Shown one piece after another: positions 1-9,220 of a stretch of 64,000 bases of DNA (positions within the stretch are counted from its first letter, which is position 1; every line of letters starts with the position of its first letter). The position numbers and the translations under genes are program-made. Source of the stretch: Maliibacterium massiliense (GTDB taxonomy: Bacteria; Bacillota; Clostridia; Christensenellales; Maliibacteriaceae); assembly GCF_900604345.1 (NCBI RefSeq), contig NZ_LR026983.1:1302001-1366000 (forward strand), written 5' to 3'. The notes below the pieces were generated by a model. The model was not told where the DNA came from. It did no database searches and saw only the letters and a program-made list of their open reading frames with translations.

Positions 1-827
1 GCAACGGACGCGGGCGCGAGCGCTTTGTACGCCTCGGGCCGTCCACGCTCGGCAAAGTAGCGCGCCGTCACCTCGTCGGTCTGCCAGATGCTCGACCAGC
101 AGGTGGTCTCGGTGGTCATCACGTCGATGCCGTTGCGGTAGTCGGCCGAGAGATTGGCCACGCCCGGCCCGATGAACTCCATCACCTTGTTTTTGACGTA
201 GCCGCTCTGGTACGTGGCGCCCACGATGGCCAGCGCCACGTCCTGCGGGCCCACGCCGGGGCGGGGTTTGCCCGTCAAATGCACGGCCACCACCTCGGGC
301 AGGGCCATATCGTAGGTGCGGCCCACCAGCTGCTTGGCAAGCTCCCCGCCGCCCTCGCCCACGCCCATGGTGCCCAGCGCGCCGTAGCGGGTGTGGGAGT
401 CCGAGCCCAGGATCATGCGGCCGCAGCCGCTCATCATCTCGCGGTTGTAGCTGTGGATGACCGCCATGTTGGGGGGCACGTAGATGCCGCCGAACTTGTG
501 GGCGGCCGAGAGCGCAAACTGGTGGTCGTCCTCATTGATGGTGCCCCCCACCGCGCAGAGGGAGTTGTGGCAGTTGGTCATCACGTAGGGCAGCGGAAAG
601 CGCTCCATGCCCGATGCGCAGGCCGTCAGGATGATGCCCACGTAGGTGATATCGTGGCTGGTCATGGAATCGAACTTCAGGCGCAGGTGCTGCATATCCG
701 CCGCGGTGTTGTGCGCCTGCAGGATGCCGTAGGCGATGGTGCCCTTGCGCGCCTCCTCTTTGGCGACGGGCGCGGCATCGCAAAGCTTGCCCTCCACCAG
801 GTAGACGCCGTTTTTGTGCAGTTTCAT
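1..827 (-). CDS. Aconitase-family hydratase, 3' end beyond window
   Basis: The reading frame starts at an ATG at 827, behind a good AAGGGAGGA ribosome site, and runs off the left edge, so only about the first 275 residues are visible. The segment [19 protein letters not shown] matches the aconitase-superfamily signature, and further Cys residues ([18 protein letters not shown]) fit a 4Fe-4S hydro-lyase. The overall pattern resembles the uncharacterised YbhJ-type hydratases rather than LeuC or AcnA; that assignment is from memory of the family. The substrate is unknown. It appears monocistronic, with its own promoter at 906-934. Confidence 0.75.
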   Translation of the reverse strand, partial: MKLHKNGVYLVEGKLCDAAPVAKEEARKGTIAYGILQAHNTAADMQHLRLKFDSMTSHDITYVGIILTACASGMERFPLPYVMTNCHNSLCAVGGTINEDDHQFALSAAHKFGGIYVPPNMAVIHSYNREMMSGCGRMILGSDSHTRYGALGTMGVGEGGGELAKQLVGRTYDMALPEVVAVHLTGKPRPGVGPQDVALAIVGATYQSGYVKNKVMEFIGPGVANLSADYRNGIDVMTTETTCWSSIWQTDEVTARYFAERGRPEAYKALAPASV

Positions 828-888
828 CTAGCGTATGTCCTCCCTTGTATCGAAAAATAGCCGGGCCCAAAGCCCTCTATTCATCCAT

Positions 889-934
889 GGTATGCGTATG
901 GTATGAGCATACCGATTTTCCCCTGCGTTGTCAA
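889..934 (-). promoter_or_regulatory. Promoter of the hydratase gene with overlapping inverted repeat
   Basis: On the minus strand TTGACA (934-929) is followed after 17 bases by TATGCT (911-906). A 7-bp inverted repeat GGTATGC/GCATACC (889-895 and 907-913) overlaps the -10 box and could be an operator. The leader to the ATG at 827 would be about 70 bases. Confidence 0.6.
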
Positions 935-1376
935 CGAAAGGGCGGAGCAGGGCGAGAGTCTCCTGCGTTTGTCGCATGACGCATCGTTTGGCATCGGCGT
1001 CCGCGGCACCGTATGCGCGGGACGGGTTTCCCTCCGCGGGAATAAGAACGCGCGCATGCTGGCCTATGCGGCGCATGCGCGCGGGGAAGGATTCCCACAT
1101 AAAATCCATGCAATCGCGCTAATCGCGCAGACTGGCGTTCCGCGCCAAGGATGAGCCGAGGGCGAGAAAGCGGCCCGCGTCCCCCGCGAAAAATACGCCA
1201 GGCGGTACCGCAACGGCGGCGCGGCCATCCCCGCTCGGGGATGCATACCAGAGCGGGACACCCTCTGCCGGCGCATGCGCTCCATCACGGCGCCGATACA
1301 AAGCCGCGCGGACGGTTCTTCCTGCGTGTGCCGGTGGCCGTCGCTACATAGGGACGGAGCCGTGGCAGTGCGGCCC
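935..1376. other. Intergenic, nothing recognised
   Basis: About 440 GC-rich bases between the hydratase promoter and the stop of the interrupted regulator. Short open frames exist on both strands but none has a ribosome site or a recognisable protein pattern. I see no RNA gene here. Confidence 0.5.
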
Positions 1377-2334
1377 TCAGCCTGCGAGGGCTTCCAGGCG
1401 CGCCAGCACCGCCTGGTAGCGCGGGTGGCTGTGCAGGGGGGCCAGCTGCTCGTCCATGCGCACCAGCTGCCCGGCGTTTTTCTGCAGGTACTTGGCGGAT
1501 ACCACGTGGCATATCTCTACGTGCGCAAACAGGGGCGCCGCGGCGGGGCGCACGTGCGCTTCGATCTCTTCGGCGGCTCGGGCAAACGCCTCCAGCGCCT
1601 CCAGCGCCGCATCCGCATCGCCGGATCGCAGGTACAGCTCCGCGCGGGCAAGCAGCGGGTTGAGCAGCAGCGCGCCCCCCAGTGCATAGCGGCGCAGCGT
1701 CTCCAGCGCGCAGGTGTTGCAGTGCAGCGCCAAATCCAGTTCGCCCGCGCGCAGCAGCTCGCCCTGCAGCGCGCCCAGACTGGTGGTGAGGGACGTCAAA
1801 TGGTTGTAGACCACTTGCTCGTGCAGCACGCGGGCCTCCTGGCGCCTATGCTGGGCGCTGTAGATGCAGGCGCGCATGCCGCGCGTGTCAATTGCGTTTT
1901 CCGGCAGGTGTGCGAGCGCGGCGAGCGCCTCGTCGTACTGCGCGCGGGCCATATGCAGGCCGCACAGCCCCACGTAGGCCGCCTGCTGCACCTCGATGCG
2001 CGCATCCGTGCTGGCGCGCTGCAGCAGGGAGATGGCGCTTCCCAGCGCCTGCTGCGCCGCCTCCTCCTCCCCGATGAGCGGCAGGTACTGCTGCAGCAGT
2101 GAGGCGACGCGCAGGGCAAGGTAGGTGTCGCTGGGGTGATCGTGCAGCGCTCCCTGGCACATCGCCCAGCCCGCGTCCCAGCCCCGCGTCTCAAAGGCCT
2201 CCGCGCACCTACGGCTGATCTTTAGCGCCTGCTCGGGCGCGAGCGCGGCCTCAAAGGCGAGCAGCTGGTCGCAGCTGACGTCAAAATAGCGTGCCAGCGC
2301 GGGCAGCAGGGTGATGTCCGGATAGGAGGCGCCA
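1377..2334 (-). pseudogene. XRE/TPR regulator, 3' fragment (gene split by the mobile element)
   Basis: This frame continues the regulator whose first 40 codons lie at 24646-24780. Just inside the junction it reads GASYPDITLLPALARYF, the usual end of an XRE helix-turn-helix following WETG. It then has about 280 residues of Ala/Leu-rich helical pairs of tetratricopeptide type (for example ALGSAISLLQRAS). The segment has no ribosome site of its own at the junction, so it is probably not translated as a functional regulator. Joining 24780-24661 to 2334-1377 restores one continuous frame, which shows that the 22 kb element inserted into a formerly intact gene. The target of the regulator is unknown. 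Confidence 0.85.
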
Positions 2335-2354
2335 GTTTCCCTTAGTTAAAGATA
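2335..2354 (+). repeat. Left terminal inverted repeat of the 22 kb element
   Basis: GTTTCCCTTAGTTAAAGATA reads into the element; it matches the right end (24660-24641, minus strand) at 19 of 20 positions. It is probably part of the recombinase attachment site. Confidence 0.9.
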
Positions 2355-2376
2355 TTGTTGGGTATCTCAAGATGTG

Positions 2377-3999
2377 TCATTCGATTTTGCCGATAAAGCG
2401 GTAGAAGATTTCTACCTCCTGTTCCCGGCTTCCGTCCTCACCTTTGACCGCTTCATGGACAACGATTTTTTCAATCAGCGTATTCAAAAGTTCGGCGGTC
2501 AGTTCTGTTGGATTGACGCACTCTTTCATCAAGGCAATCCATTTTTCTGCGTCTGCGGCGTTCTGGCTTTCAGTGGCGATAGCGGATTGAAGCCGCTCAA
2601 TCTTTTCGTCCAGTTCAGCCTGTTCGCTTTGGTACTTCCCGGACAGCATAGAGAAGTTGTATTCCGTGATACGCCCCGCCGCCCAGTCCTCATACATCCG
2701 GGCAAACAGGGTATCGACTTCGGCTTTCCGCTTCTCCGCTTTGTTCAACTCTGCGGCTTGCTTCTTTCTTGCGGCGGCCTGTCCCTTGTCATTGGCGTTT
2801 AACAGCCGCTTCAAGAGCCGTTCTTCATCATGCTGTACCAGGCCCGACCAGTATTGCAGACGGGAGAGGACATAGGCGTAAAGCACATCATAGCGGATAT
2901 AGTGCATGGAGCATTGGCGTGTGCCCTGTCCGTACTTGCTACAATGATAATGGCCGTAAGGCTTGCTGTTCTGCCTGTTCTCCCCATAGGACAACGACCA
3001 GCCACAATCTGCACATTTTACCAATCCGGAAAAAATCTGTGTTGTACCGTCCTTGCATTTTCTGCGGCGGTTTGCTATCTGCTCCTGTACCTGCCGGAAA
3101 ACCTGCTCGCTGATAATTGGCTCCTGCGTGTCCTCCACCCGCACCCATTCACTTTGGGGCTTGCGTATCCTCCGCTTGTTCTTAAAGGAAATGTTTGTTT
3201 CCCGGTAGTGGATGGTATGACCGATATAGGTTTCGTCTTTCATAATGCTCTTGACCTGCGCTATCGTCCATGCGTAGCTTTTTTCCTCCGGCGCACCCGC
3301 ATAGATGTTTGCGAAAGTCCCGTCACGCTGGAAGTTGATAAATCCCGGCGTAGGAACCTTTTCCGCAATCAATATTCTTGTGATACTGGCCGCCCCTCTG
3401 CCATGAATGGCAAGGTCAAAAATCTTCTCCACTATCCAGCGGGTTTCCTCGTCGATTATCAGCTTGTTTTTGATTTCCGGGTGTTTCCTGTACCCGATGG
3501 GAGCATAGGCGCCGATACGCTGTCCTGTGGCAAACTTTGCTTTGAAAGCGGCCTTTACCTTGCGGCTTGTATCTTTCGCAAACCATTCATTGAACAGGTT
3601 TTTGAACGGGACAAAATCGGAAAGCCCTTTCTCTGTGTCCTCATTCTCCGCAACGGCGATGTAGCGCACCCGTTTTTCCGGGAACAGAAATTCCAGATAG
3701 TAGTCCATCATCACATGTTCCCGCCCGAAACGGGAAAGGTCTTTCGTGACAATGCAGTTTACTTTTCCAGCTTCCACATCGTCCATCATGCGCTGAAAAT
3801 CCGGGCGTTCAAAGTTCGTCCCCGACCAGCCATCGTCCACATACTCACCGACTACATGAAGCCCCTGTTCCTTTGCGTACTGTTGCAGGATTGTCCGCTG
3901 TGTTTCAATGCTTACGCTGTCACCATAGTTTTCATCGTCCCGGCTCAATCTCATATAAAGCGCCGTGTTGTAAATCGTAGTATTGTAAGGTTGTTTCAC
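2377..3999 (-). CDS. Large serine recombinase (TnpX-like) of the element
   Basis: A 540-residue site-specific recombinase that would excise and integrate the element. The N-terminal resolvase domain has the nucleophile in YMRLSRDDE (about Ser19) and the conserved DDGWSGTNFERPDF and KDLSRFGRE segments. A recombinase domain and a zinc ribbon follow (CADCGWSLSY ... HCSKYGQGTRQC, about residues 330-370), then a coiled-coil C-terminus. Length and order fit the Tn4451/Tn5397-type large serine recombinases. The start is a GTG at 3999 with a GGAGGA site upstream. It lies only about 20 bases from the left terminal repeat, the usual position for these enzymes, and has an operator-like promoter at 4029-4089. 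Confidence 0.93.
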   Translation of the reverse strand: MKQPYNTTIYNTALYMRLSRDDENYGDSVSIETQRTILQQYAKEQGLHVVGEYVDDGWSGTNFERPDFQRMMDDVEAGKVNCIVTKDLSRFGREHVMMDYYLEFLFPEKRVRYIAVAENEDTEKGLSDFVPFKNLFNEWFAKDTSRKVKAAFKAKFATGQRIGAYAPIGYRKHPEIKNKLIIDEETRWIVEKIFDLAIHGRGAASITRILIAEKVPTPGFINFQRDGTFANIYAGAPEEKSYAWTIAQVKSIMKDETYIGHTIHYRETNISFKNKRRIRKPQSEWVRVEDTQEPIISEQVFRQVQEQIANRRRKCKDGTTQIFSGLVKCADCGWSLSYGENRQNSKPYGHYHCSKYGQGTRQCSMHYIRYDVLYAYVLSRLQYWSGLVQHDEERLLKRLLNANDKGQAAARKKQAAELNKAEKRKAEVDTLFARMYEDWAAGRITEYNFSMLSGKYQSEQAELDEKIERLQSAIATESQNAADAEKWIALMKECVNPTELTAELLNTLIEKIVVHEAVKGEDGSREQEVEIFYRFIGKIE

Positions 4000-4028
4000 C
4001 GTTAAAAATCCTCCTTCTAAAGAAACAA

Positions 4029-4089
4029 CCCACGCTTACAATACTTTTGCTCTATGGCAATTATATCATAAGCGTGGGCGTGTTATCAA
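4029..4089 (-). promoter_or_regulatory. Recombinase promoter flanked by a 10-bp inverted repeat
   Basis: On the minus strand TTGATA (4089-4084) and a perfect TATAAT (4065-4060) are 18 bases apart. A perfect 10-bp inverted repeat CCCACGCTTA/TAAGCGTGGG (4029-4038 and 4069-4078) brackets the -10 box, so a repressor bound there could control excision. The repressor is not identified; the XRE proteins of the element are candidates. Confidence 0.6.
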
Positions 4090-4099
4090 TGATGGGCTA

Positions 4100-4294
4100 T
4101 CAGGTTGAAGCGGCTTTTTCTGCGGTATGCCGCACCACATCTACAATCAGATCACCGAGGGGCTTCCCGCCTGCGGCGAAGTGTTCGGAGATTTTTATAC
4201 GGTTGTTCCCACATACAAAATACTGCGTGCCGTTCTCTGCTTGTATGACCTGCCCTGTCCGGGGTGTAAAAATATCGCTTTCGCTTTTTGCCAT
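4100..4294 (-). CDS. Transposon-encoded protein TnpW-like
   Basis: A 64-residue protein starting MAKSESDIFTPRTG at 4294, where GGAGGA lies at the right distance; a longer frame exists but has no ribosome site. The pattern with YFVCGNNRIKISEHF resembles the small TnpW proteins that accompany Tn4451-like recombinases. Function is unknown; it sits between recombinase and relaxase, all on the minus strand. Confidence 0.7.
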   Translation of the reverse strand: MAKSESDIFTPRTGQVIQAENGTQYFVCGNNRIKISEHFAAGGKPLGDLIVDVVRHTAEKAAST

Positions 4295-4365
4295 CCAGTG
4301 TCCTCCATATTCAGTTTTCAAGGTACAATGCCGCACAGAAGCGGCGAAAATTTCTGCTTATACTA

Positions 4366-5310
4366 TCACCTTTCCTTTACCGTGTGCCGCTGCTGCCGTT
4401 TCAGTTCCGCCAGTATATCCGGCGGGATACGGTCAACCAGCCGCTGTAAATTGTCCAGTTCGCTTTTCAGCTTTGCCCGTTCCATCGTATCTTTCATCTT
4501 GCCTTTTTCACTGGCCTTTGCCCTTGCTTCCAACTTCTCATTCTCCGCCAACAGGTCATTGATTGTGACCTTGTACTTTTTCAACTGCCCGGAGAAGTTC
4601 TCCATCTGCGGGAACCACTTTTTCAGCATGGAGAGGGCTTCCTCTTTTTTCTTTCCGGCGTTCAGTGGGTTAATGCCGTCAAGGGCGGCTTCAATGGCTC
4701 TGGCCTGTTTGGAGAGGGAAACCGCCTGTTTGAAAATCCGGGTGGGGATATGCTTCCGGCCTGTCTTGCTGGCACTTTCCCCACGCTCCAAGTCAGGATA
4801 TTTCTCCACCATATAGGCGTGAAAATCGTCCTGCCACTTCGTCAGGTTTGCCCGGTTGCCGATAATCTCCTTTGCACACAGGCGGTTGTCCTTTGTCAGC
4901 GGAACAAAGGTCAAATGCAGGTGGGGTGTTTTCTCGTCCATGTGTACCACCGCCGACACGATATTTTCCCGTCCCACCCGGCCAATGAGGAAGTCCGCCG
5001 CCCTCTGGAAAAACGCCTGTATCTCCTTTGGGGATTTCCCCTTGAAAAACTCCGGGCTGGCGGTTATCAGCGTATCGACAAACCGTGTGCTGTCCTTGCG
5101 GGTTCGGCACCCAGCCTGCTCGATACGGCTCTGAATGAAGTGGTAATAGCGTCCCTCCGGCTTGACGATATGGAAGTTGTATTTGCTCCGGCTTGTGTCA
5201 ATGTCGGGGTTGCTGGCGTATTGTTCTTTCTGTCTTTCGTGATGGGCTTCCAGCGGCCTTGCCGGGTTGCCCTTGTGCTTCTCAAACCGTAAAATTGCGT
5301 GTTGTGCCAT
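4366..5310 (-). CDS. MobV-type (Mob_Pre) relaxase
   Basis: A 314-residue relaxase that would nick the element's oriT for mobilisation by a helper conjugation system. The diagnostic metal-binding motif HMDEKTPHLHL is at about residues 122-132. The C-terminal third is charged and probably coiled-coil (KLEARAKASEKGKMKD). It starts at ATG 5310 after AAGGAG. Nested inverted repeats immediately upstream (5333-5386) are a plausible oriT. This is one of two relaxases in the composite element; the other, at 17143-18567, belongs to the inner element. Confidence 0.9.
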   Translation of the reverse strand: MAQHAILRFEKHKGNPARPLEAHHERQKEQYASNPDIDTSRSKYNFHIVKPEGRYYHFIQSRIEQAGCRTRKDSTRFVDTLITASPEFFKGKSPKEIQAFFQRAADFLIGRVGRENIVSAVVHMDEKTPHLHLTFVPLTKDNRLCAKEIIGNRANLTKWQDDFHAYMVEKYPDLERGESASKTGRKHIPTRIFKQAVSLSKQARAIEAALDGINPLNAGKKKEEALSMLKKWFPQMENFSGQLKKYKVTINDLLAENEKLEARAKASEKGKMKDTMERAKLKSELDNLQRLVDRIPPDILAELKRQQRHTVKER

Positions 5311-5332
5311 TCTGCTCCTTTCCCCATTCCTT

Positions 5333-5386
5333 TCCTATCCGGGGTTTTCCACAGGGAAAATCCCGCAGAAAATAGCTCGGATAGGA
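5333..5386. other. Candidate oriT upstream of the MobV relaxase
   Basis: Outer inverted repeat TCCTATCCG/CGGATAGGA (5333-5341 and 5378-5386, perfect) encloses an inner one-mismatch repeat of the GGGTTTTCC type. A further CCGTAC/GTACGG pair lies near 5480. pMV158-like oriTs sit directly upstream of mob with such nested repeats; the nick site itself is not identified. Confidence 0.4.
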
Positions 5387-5492
5387 TTGGAATGGATAGA
5401 ATATAAATCAATCTTTTTATCTTTGTATTTCTATATACCGTCCGGTTTTCGTACGTCTCAGGAGTGATTTCCGTACTTCATGGGTACGGTTT

Positions 5493-5888
5493 TCAGTCCT
5501 CCGGTGTACCAGAACGGGATTTCTTAAAATCGGTGTTTGGAACCGCTTCATAGGATTTTGGGAAAATGCGGTTGGGTTTTCCACAGCCCTGCTTCTGGAT
5601 CTCCACCAGTCCGGCGTATTGCAGTTCCCGCAGGGTATTTACCGCTTTCTGCCGCCCACAATGGAGTAGGTCAACCACTTCACAGATAGGGTAATACAGG
5701 AAAATCCGTCCGCAGTCATCCGCCCACCCATTCTTGCGGGACAACTCTGTCCGGCGCAGGATAAAGGCGTACAACACCTTTGCCTCGTTGGACAGGGGCT
5801 TGAATGTAGGGGCTTCAAAGAGAAAATTCGGGAGCCGGGTGAAGCTGAACGCCTGTTCCGGCTGGTGAATGTAAATCGTGTTTGTCAT
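5493..5888 (-). CDS. RepA N-terminal-domain protein (replication initiator A)
   Basis: A 131-residue protein with the winged-helix pattern of RepA N-terminal domains: FTRLPNFLFEAPTFKPLSNEAKVLYAFIL, broken here as FTRLPNFLFEAP and KVLYAFILRR, followed by VVDLLHCGRQKAVNTLREL. Full plasmid initiators are about twice this length, but short forms of this kind are common on mobilizable elements next to relaxases. It could permit transient replication of the excised circle or act only as a DNA-binding protein. Start ATG 5888. It is co-oriented with the relaxase and the Cys-rich protein. Confidence 0.75.
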   Translation of the reverse strand: MTNTIYIHQPEQAFSFTRLPNFLFEAPTFKPLSNEAKVLYAFILRRTELSRKNGWADDCGRIFLYYPICEVVDLLHCGRQKAVNTLRELQYAGLVEIQKQGCGKPNRIFPKSYEAVPNTDFKKSRSGTPED

Positions 5889-5998
5889 ATCGTGTTTTGT
5901 GGACGGTTAGAAGCCCGTTTTCCGGGGCGGGCGATACTTTATACCACCTGCCCCGGTTTGGGGCCTGCGAAGCCTTATAAATCAAGGCTTTTCCGCTC

Positions 5999-6412
5999 CT
6001 AACTGTCCACAGCAGACCTCCTTTTCCGTTCACTTTCTGTTTTCTGCCGCCTGTGAACTCTGGCGGCGCAGTCCGGGCAGTATTTAGCCCGGTTGGATTT
6101 GGGGACGAACACGCCGCCGCAAACCGCACAGCGTTTCATGTCCTTATCCCGGAAAATCTCCGCTTTCAGCGTCCCGTCCAGCGGCAAGACCGCCCAGCGG
6201 AACCACTTACAGCAGACCGAGAAAGAAACCGTCTGCGGGCAGGTGCAGGCGTCCCCATCGTCAAGGACAATGCAGTTGCCGTCCTCACAGCAACAGCACT
6301 CCCGGCGTATCAGGCTGGCCGCCTGTTTCTTCTGCGCCGGTGTCATGCGGTAAAGGGAACCGTCCGGCCTGCGTTCCAGCGGCGGCAAGTCTTTATAGGG
6401 GTTATCTCTCAT
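5999..6412 (-). CDS. Cysteine-rich VLP-type protein
   Basis: A 137-residue protein, start MRDNPYKDLPPLERR at 6412 behind GGAGGGA. It carries several zinc-finger-like Cys sets: CCCCEDGNC, CTCP, and a C-terminal CAVCGG ... KYCPDC. It matches the family annotated as cysteine-rich VLP protein in Firmicutes mobilizable elements, where it usually sits between repA and the regulator. The biochemical role is unknown; the Cys pairs suggest nucleic-acid binding. Confidence 0.75.
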   Translation of the reverse strand: MRDNPYKDLPPLERRPDGSLYRMTPAQKKQAASLIRRECCCCEDGNCIVLDDGDACTCPQTVSFSVCCKWFRWAVLPLDGTLKAEIFRDKDMKRCAVCGGVFVPKSNRAKYCPDCAARVHRRQKTESERKRRSAVDS

Positions 6413-6716
6413 GCGTTCCCTCCATTTTGCTTTCCATTGCCGTTCTCCCCGAAAAGGTTTCCTGCCTCGTCGTCGCAAGCTGCGTATCGCTCGTTTCGCC
6501 GCAAGCGGCAAAACTCACTCGCTCCGCTGCTCCTCCTCTCCCCACAAAGCCATGCGGCTTTGCGGGGGCCCCGACAATAGCGGCGTATTCCGGCGTTGGC
6601 ACGCTCCCCGCAGCTTCGGGACGTTTTGTCCCGAAGTGACCTCTGGACAAAGTGTCCAAAAGTCCGGCTCCTGGCGGTGCTTCCCCAGCCGTGGTATTCT
6701 CTTTTCGGACGGTCAT
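6402..6716 (-). CDS. Possible small protein upstream of the VLP gene
   Basis: An open frame of 104 codons beginning MTVRKENTTAGEAP, overlapping the start of the Cys-rich gene by 11 bases. It is preceded by the leader ACCTTGAAAACAGA seen before other mobilisation genes, but it has no clear Shine-Dalgarno site, and most of it lies over strong hairpins. It may be spurious. Confidence 0.3.
   Translation of the reverse strand: MTVRKENTTAGEAPPGAGLLDTLSRGHFGTKRPEAAGSVPTPEYAAIVGAPAKPHGFVGRGGAAERVSFAACGETSDTQLATTRQETFSGRTAMESKMEGTHER
6614..6657. repeat. Paired hairpins in the mobilisation leader
   Basis: CTTCGGGAC/GTCCCGAAG (6614-6622, 6628-6636) is a perfect 9-bp hairpin. GGACAAAGTGTCC follows at 6645-6657. 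The reverse complement of the second motif recurs at 24272-24284 near the right end of the element. Confidence 0.6.
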
Positions 6717-6826
6717 TCTGTTTTCAAGGTGCTGTCCATCGATGAACTACCCTAAGTCTACACGAAAAAAATGCAAATCCCGGCTTTTTGCGAGAATTGC
6801 ATTTTGATGAAGTTTACACTTTGGAA

Positions 6827-6855
6827 ATTGCATTTTTGCAATTATCTTGTATAAT
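6827..6855 (+). promoter_or_regulatory. Promoter and operator of the XRE gene
   Basis: The palindrome ATTGCA-TTTT-TGCAAT (6827-6842) covers the -35 (TTGCAT, 6828-6833). TATAAT follows at 6850-6855, 16 bases on. A half site ATTGCATTTT is repeated at 6796-6805. This arrangement fits autoregulation by the downstream XRE protein. Confidence 0.6.
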
Positions 6856-6882
6856 GGAAGTATGCGGAGGAGGTGCGTGTCT

Positions 6883-7683
6883 ATGGCTTTACCCGGAACA
6901 CCCGGACAGCGGATTTCCGATTTATGCAACGGGAACCACATCACACAAAAGGAACTTGCGGAGAAGATAGGCGTTTCCGCTTCCCAATTGAGCCGCATTG
7001 TCAGCGGCGAAACAAGAACGGTAAGCAGTGATATTCTCATAGGTGTGGCAAAGGAATTTAAGGTATCGACAGACTACATACTGGGCTTGTCTACCGTGAG
7101 CGTCCGTAAAAGTTACGATATTTCTGAATTAGGCTTGTCAGAGGGGGCCGTGAGGGGGCTTGTGACGGGTGCTGTTGATGTGCAAATCCTCAACCGTCTG
7201 TTGGAACACAGGAATTTTCCCAAGCTGATAGATTTGATACGGATTTATTTTCAGGATACGGCGGCAAAGGGCATAACAGCAAGAAACCAGCTTATCGAGA
7301 TGGCAACGGCTTCCCTGTCCGACCTGATGAAAGAACACCCGGAACACCGGGCAGAAGCGAAGCAGGATTTACAGCTTTTGAACGCCCAAAAGATGGGGGA
7401 ACATGAAGCGGAGATTGAAAAAATCAAAAATGTGTTCCTGGCTATCCTGCGGGACATTAAGAAAGACATAGACAACGGGGAACAGCCGGGAGAAGCTGTG
7501 ACCGCCGCTATGTTCCAAGCCATGCGGGACGCACTGGCGGAACAGAAACAAAAACCGCTTTCCATTGACGATGTAACGGCGATGATAGCCGGACAGATTG
7601 GACAGCTTGCGCCGATGGACGAGGAAACCGCCGACCTGTTTCAGCGGTTAGTAAAGAAAATGATTGAACAGGCAGAGAAATAA
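6883..7683 (+). CDS. XRE-family transcriptional regulator of the element
   Basis: A 266-residue protein. ATG 6883 is chosen because GGAGGAGG lies nine bases upstream; an upstream in-frame ATG has no such site. Residues about 5-65 form an XRE helix-turn-helix (KELAEKIGVSASQLSRIVSG). The remainder is helical without a recognised catalytic domain and includes a charged stretch at about 165-205. It is transcribed away from the mobilisation genes and is likely to regulate itself and the divergent operon through the palindrome at 6827-6842. Confidence 0.85.
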   Translation: MALPGTPGQRISDLCNGNHITQKELAEKIGVSASQLSRIVSGETRTVSSDILIGVAKEFKVSTDYILGLSTVSVRKSYDISELGLSEGAVRGLVTGAVDVQILNRLLEHRNFPKLIDLIRIYFQDTAAKGITARNQLIEMATASLSDLMKEHPEHRAEAKQDLQLLNAQKMGEHEAEIEKIKNVFLAILRDIKKDIDNGEQPGEAVTAAMFQAMRDALAEQKQKPLSIDDVTAMIAGQIGQLAPMDEETADLFQRLVKKMIEQAEK

Positions 7684-7703
7684 ATGTAGGAGAATATTAG
7701 AAA

Positions 7704-7898
7704 ATGGGAAAAAGCAACTCGTACTATATGCAGCTTCATGTAGAAGCACTGTTTACAATGAATGAAAAGAACGAACTTATGACTATAAGGGAACCATGGG
7801 ACTCCACTTCACAGCCGGCTCCCCGCTTCTATTTGACAAGACCACTTTACGAAAAACCACATACTTATTTTCGTGCTGACGTACCGAAAGAATTATGA
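7704..7898 (+). pseudogene. N-terminal fragment, GNAT-acetyltransferase-like
   Basis: A 64-codon frame behind TAGGAGAAT, reading LHVEALFTMNEKNEL then PAPRFYLTRPLYE. This resembles the N-terminus of a family of larger GNAT-type acetyltransferases, from memory. It stops within 30 bases of the 253-bp repeat at 7924, so the rest of the gene was probably lost when the following segment arrived. Confidence 0.4.
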
Positions 7899-7923
7899 TA
7901 TAATGAGTTATCAACAAATCAAA

Positions 7924-8176
7924 ATTTGAATATCAGTAAATTATGACCTCTCAACAGAGGTTACAGTGTTTTAATAAAATCCTCCAAAAGCCTTGAAAAT
8001 AAAGGATTTATCGCAATGTGTTCGCCTTATCTCTTTATACGATTACACACAAGTTTATTCTTTCCCTCTTTGCTCATAAGGGCAAATACAAGGGCAAGAA
8101 AATCTCACAACAAGATATAACAGAGTGTGGCAATCGGAGAACTGTGATGTATGTGCGAATATATTATAACGGAGGA
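7924..8176 (+). repeat. 253-bp direct repeat, copy 1
   Basis: About 95% identical by eye, without gaps, to 12042-12294 (offset 4118). It includes the attachment-core motif at 8080-8097 and leads directly into a tnpV gene in both places. Confidence 0.9.
8080..8097. other. Attachment-core-like motif, copy 1
   Basis: GGGCAAATACAAGGGCAA. It is identical at 12198-12215, and 17 of 18 bases match at 21297-21314 just behind the tyrosine integrase. It is likely an att core or an integrase arm site. Confidence 0.55.
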
Positions 8177-8183
8177 TTTTTCA

Positions 8184-8561
8184 ATGGACAAGTACATTTA
8201 CGATGATAAAAATGGTATGTGGTATGAACTGCAAGGAGATTATTATATTCCTTGTTTTATCTTACCAGCCGAAAAAGAACAACCTATCGGTTTGTGGGGA
8301 CAGCGGCACTTGCGGTATCTGAAAGAATACCACAGAAATACATACACAACGCTATTGACAAGCGGCAGGCTGAACACTTACCTTGCCGACATTGACAGGC
8401 AGGCACAAGAACGCTTTGAAATACTCACAGAGCAGATGAAACAGGCACAGGGTATCACGGAGCAGTTAAAGGTTGAAAACACCTTAGAGTGGGTTGGTCG
8501 AATGAATAACATACGGGCGTGTGCTATGGAGGTTGTGAATGAGGAAAACATCTACAATTAA
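8184..8561 (+). CDS. Transposon-encoded protein TnpV, copy 1
   Basis: A 125-residue protein. The start at 8184 (MDKYIYDDKNG) follows GGAGG at 8171. The pattern WYELQGDYYIPCF, GLWGQRHLRYLKEY and LLTSGRLNTYLAD is that of TnpV proteins of Tn4451-like elements, whose function is not established. A clear paralogue, about 60% identical by eye, lies at 12302-12682 behind the same 253-bp repeat. Confidence 0.8.
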   Translation: MDKYIYDDKNGMWYELQGDYYIPCFILPAEKEQPIGLWGQRHLRYLKEYHRNTYTTLLTSGRLNTYLADIDRQAQERFEILTEQMKQAQGITEQLKVENTLEWVGRMNNIRACAMEVVNEENIYN

Positions 8562-8823
8562 AGCATTGTAACGAATTTGACTGTAAAATCGTGGCGAGTA
8601 GGGATAACTTACCCGCCCTATTTTATGCTCTATGAGCCGCTTAAACAAGGCTTTTGACACCGAAAAGCGTTATATTACTTAACATTTGTTATAGACGGCG
8701 GGTAGGGTATACTCCGTTTGCTCAGTTAATGGCATTTTAATGCCAGATTTTGTACCTCTTACAACAAACCCGTTGAGAAAAAAATATGAATGATTATATT
8801 ATAATAATTGAAGGAGGTGCGGT

Positions 8824-9045
8824 ATGGATATTCAGATTATTGAGCACATAAAAGAAACATTAAGCGTAGTTATTCAGTGCAATAAAATTGATGATGAAGT
8901 AATGAGATTAAAATCGCATATCGAATCATTTGACAATAAATTGTATGCCCAAAAAGACGGTAGGGACATTTATTCAGTGGTTAGTTTTTATCGGAATTAT
9001 ATGTGTTCTTTATTTCATTTGTATTGCAATATACCAGAGGTATAG
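8824..9045 (+). pseudogene. Truncated LytTR-like regulator
   Basis: It starts at ATG 8824 after GGAGG. The first 50 residues (RLKSHIESFDNKLYAQKDG) look like the beginning of a LytTR DNA-binding domain. At DIYSV the frame passes into unrelated sequence and stops, while an overlapping frame continues with a membrane-like segment. This appears to be a deletion or fusion junction. Confidence 0.45.
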
Positions 9046-9220
9046 CAATAAGCAAGGAGAAATTTATACGCAAGCTTTGATAAAATATCAACAACAAAGG
9101 AGAAATGTAAATGGGAAATAGAAAAGAGTTAGTATCATCATTGCAAGGCTTTCAAATGCGCGGTCGCTGCCGGATGTAAAATACATGGCGTCGCCTCCTT
9201 TCTGTTTTTTGGCATAAGAA

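Noticed and set aside
2830..4005. 391-codon plus-strand frame opposite the serine recombinase
   Set aside because: No domain or ribosome site; the recombinase is certain.
8930..9121. 63-codon frame with a membrane-like segment
   Set aside because: It overlaps the broken LytTR fragment in another frame and has no start signal; treated as part of the decayed junction.
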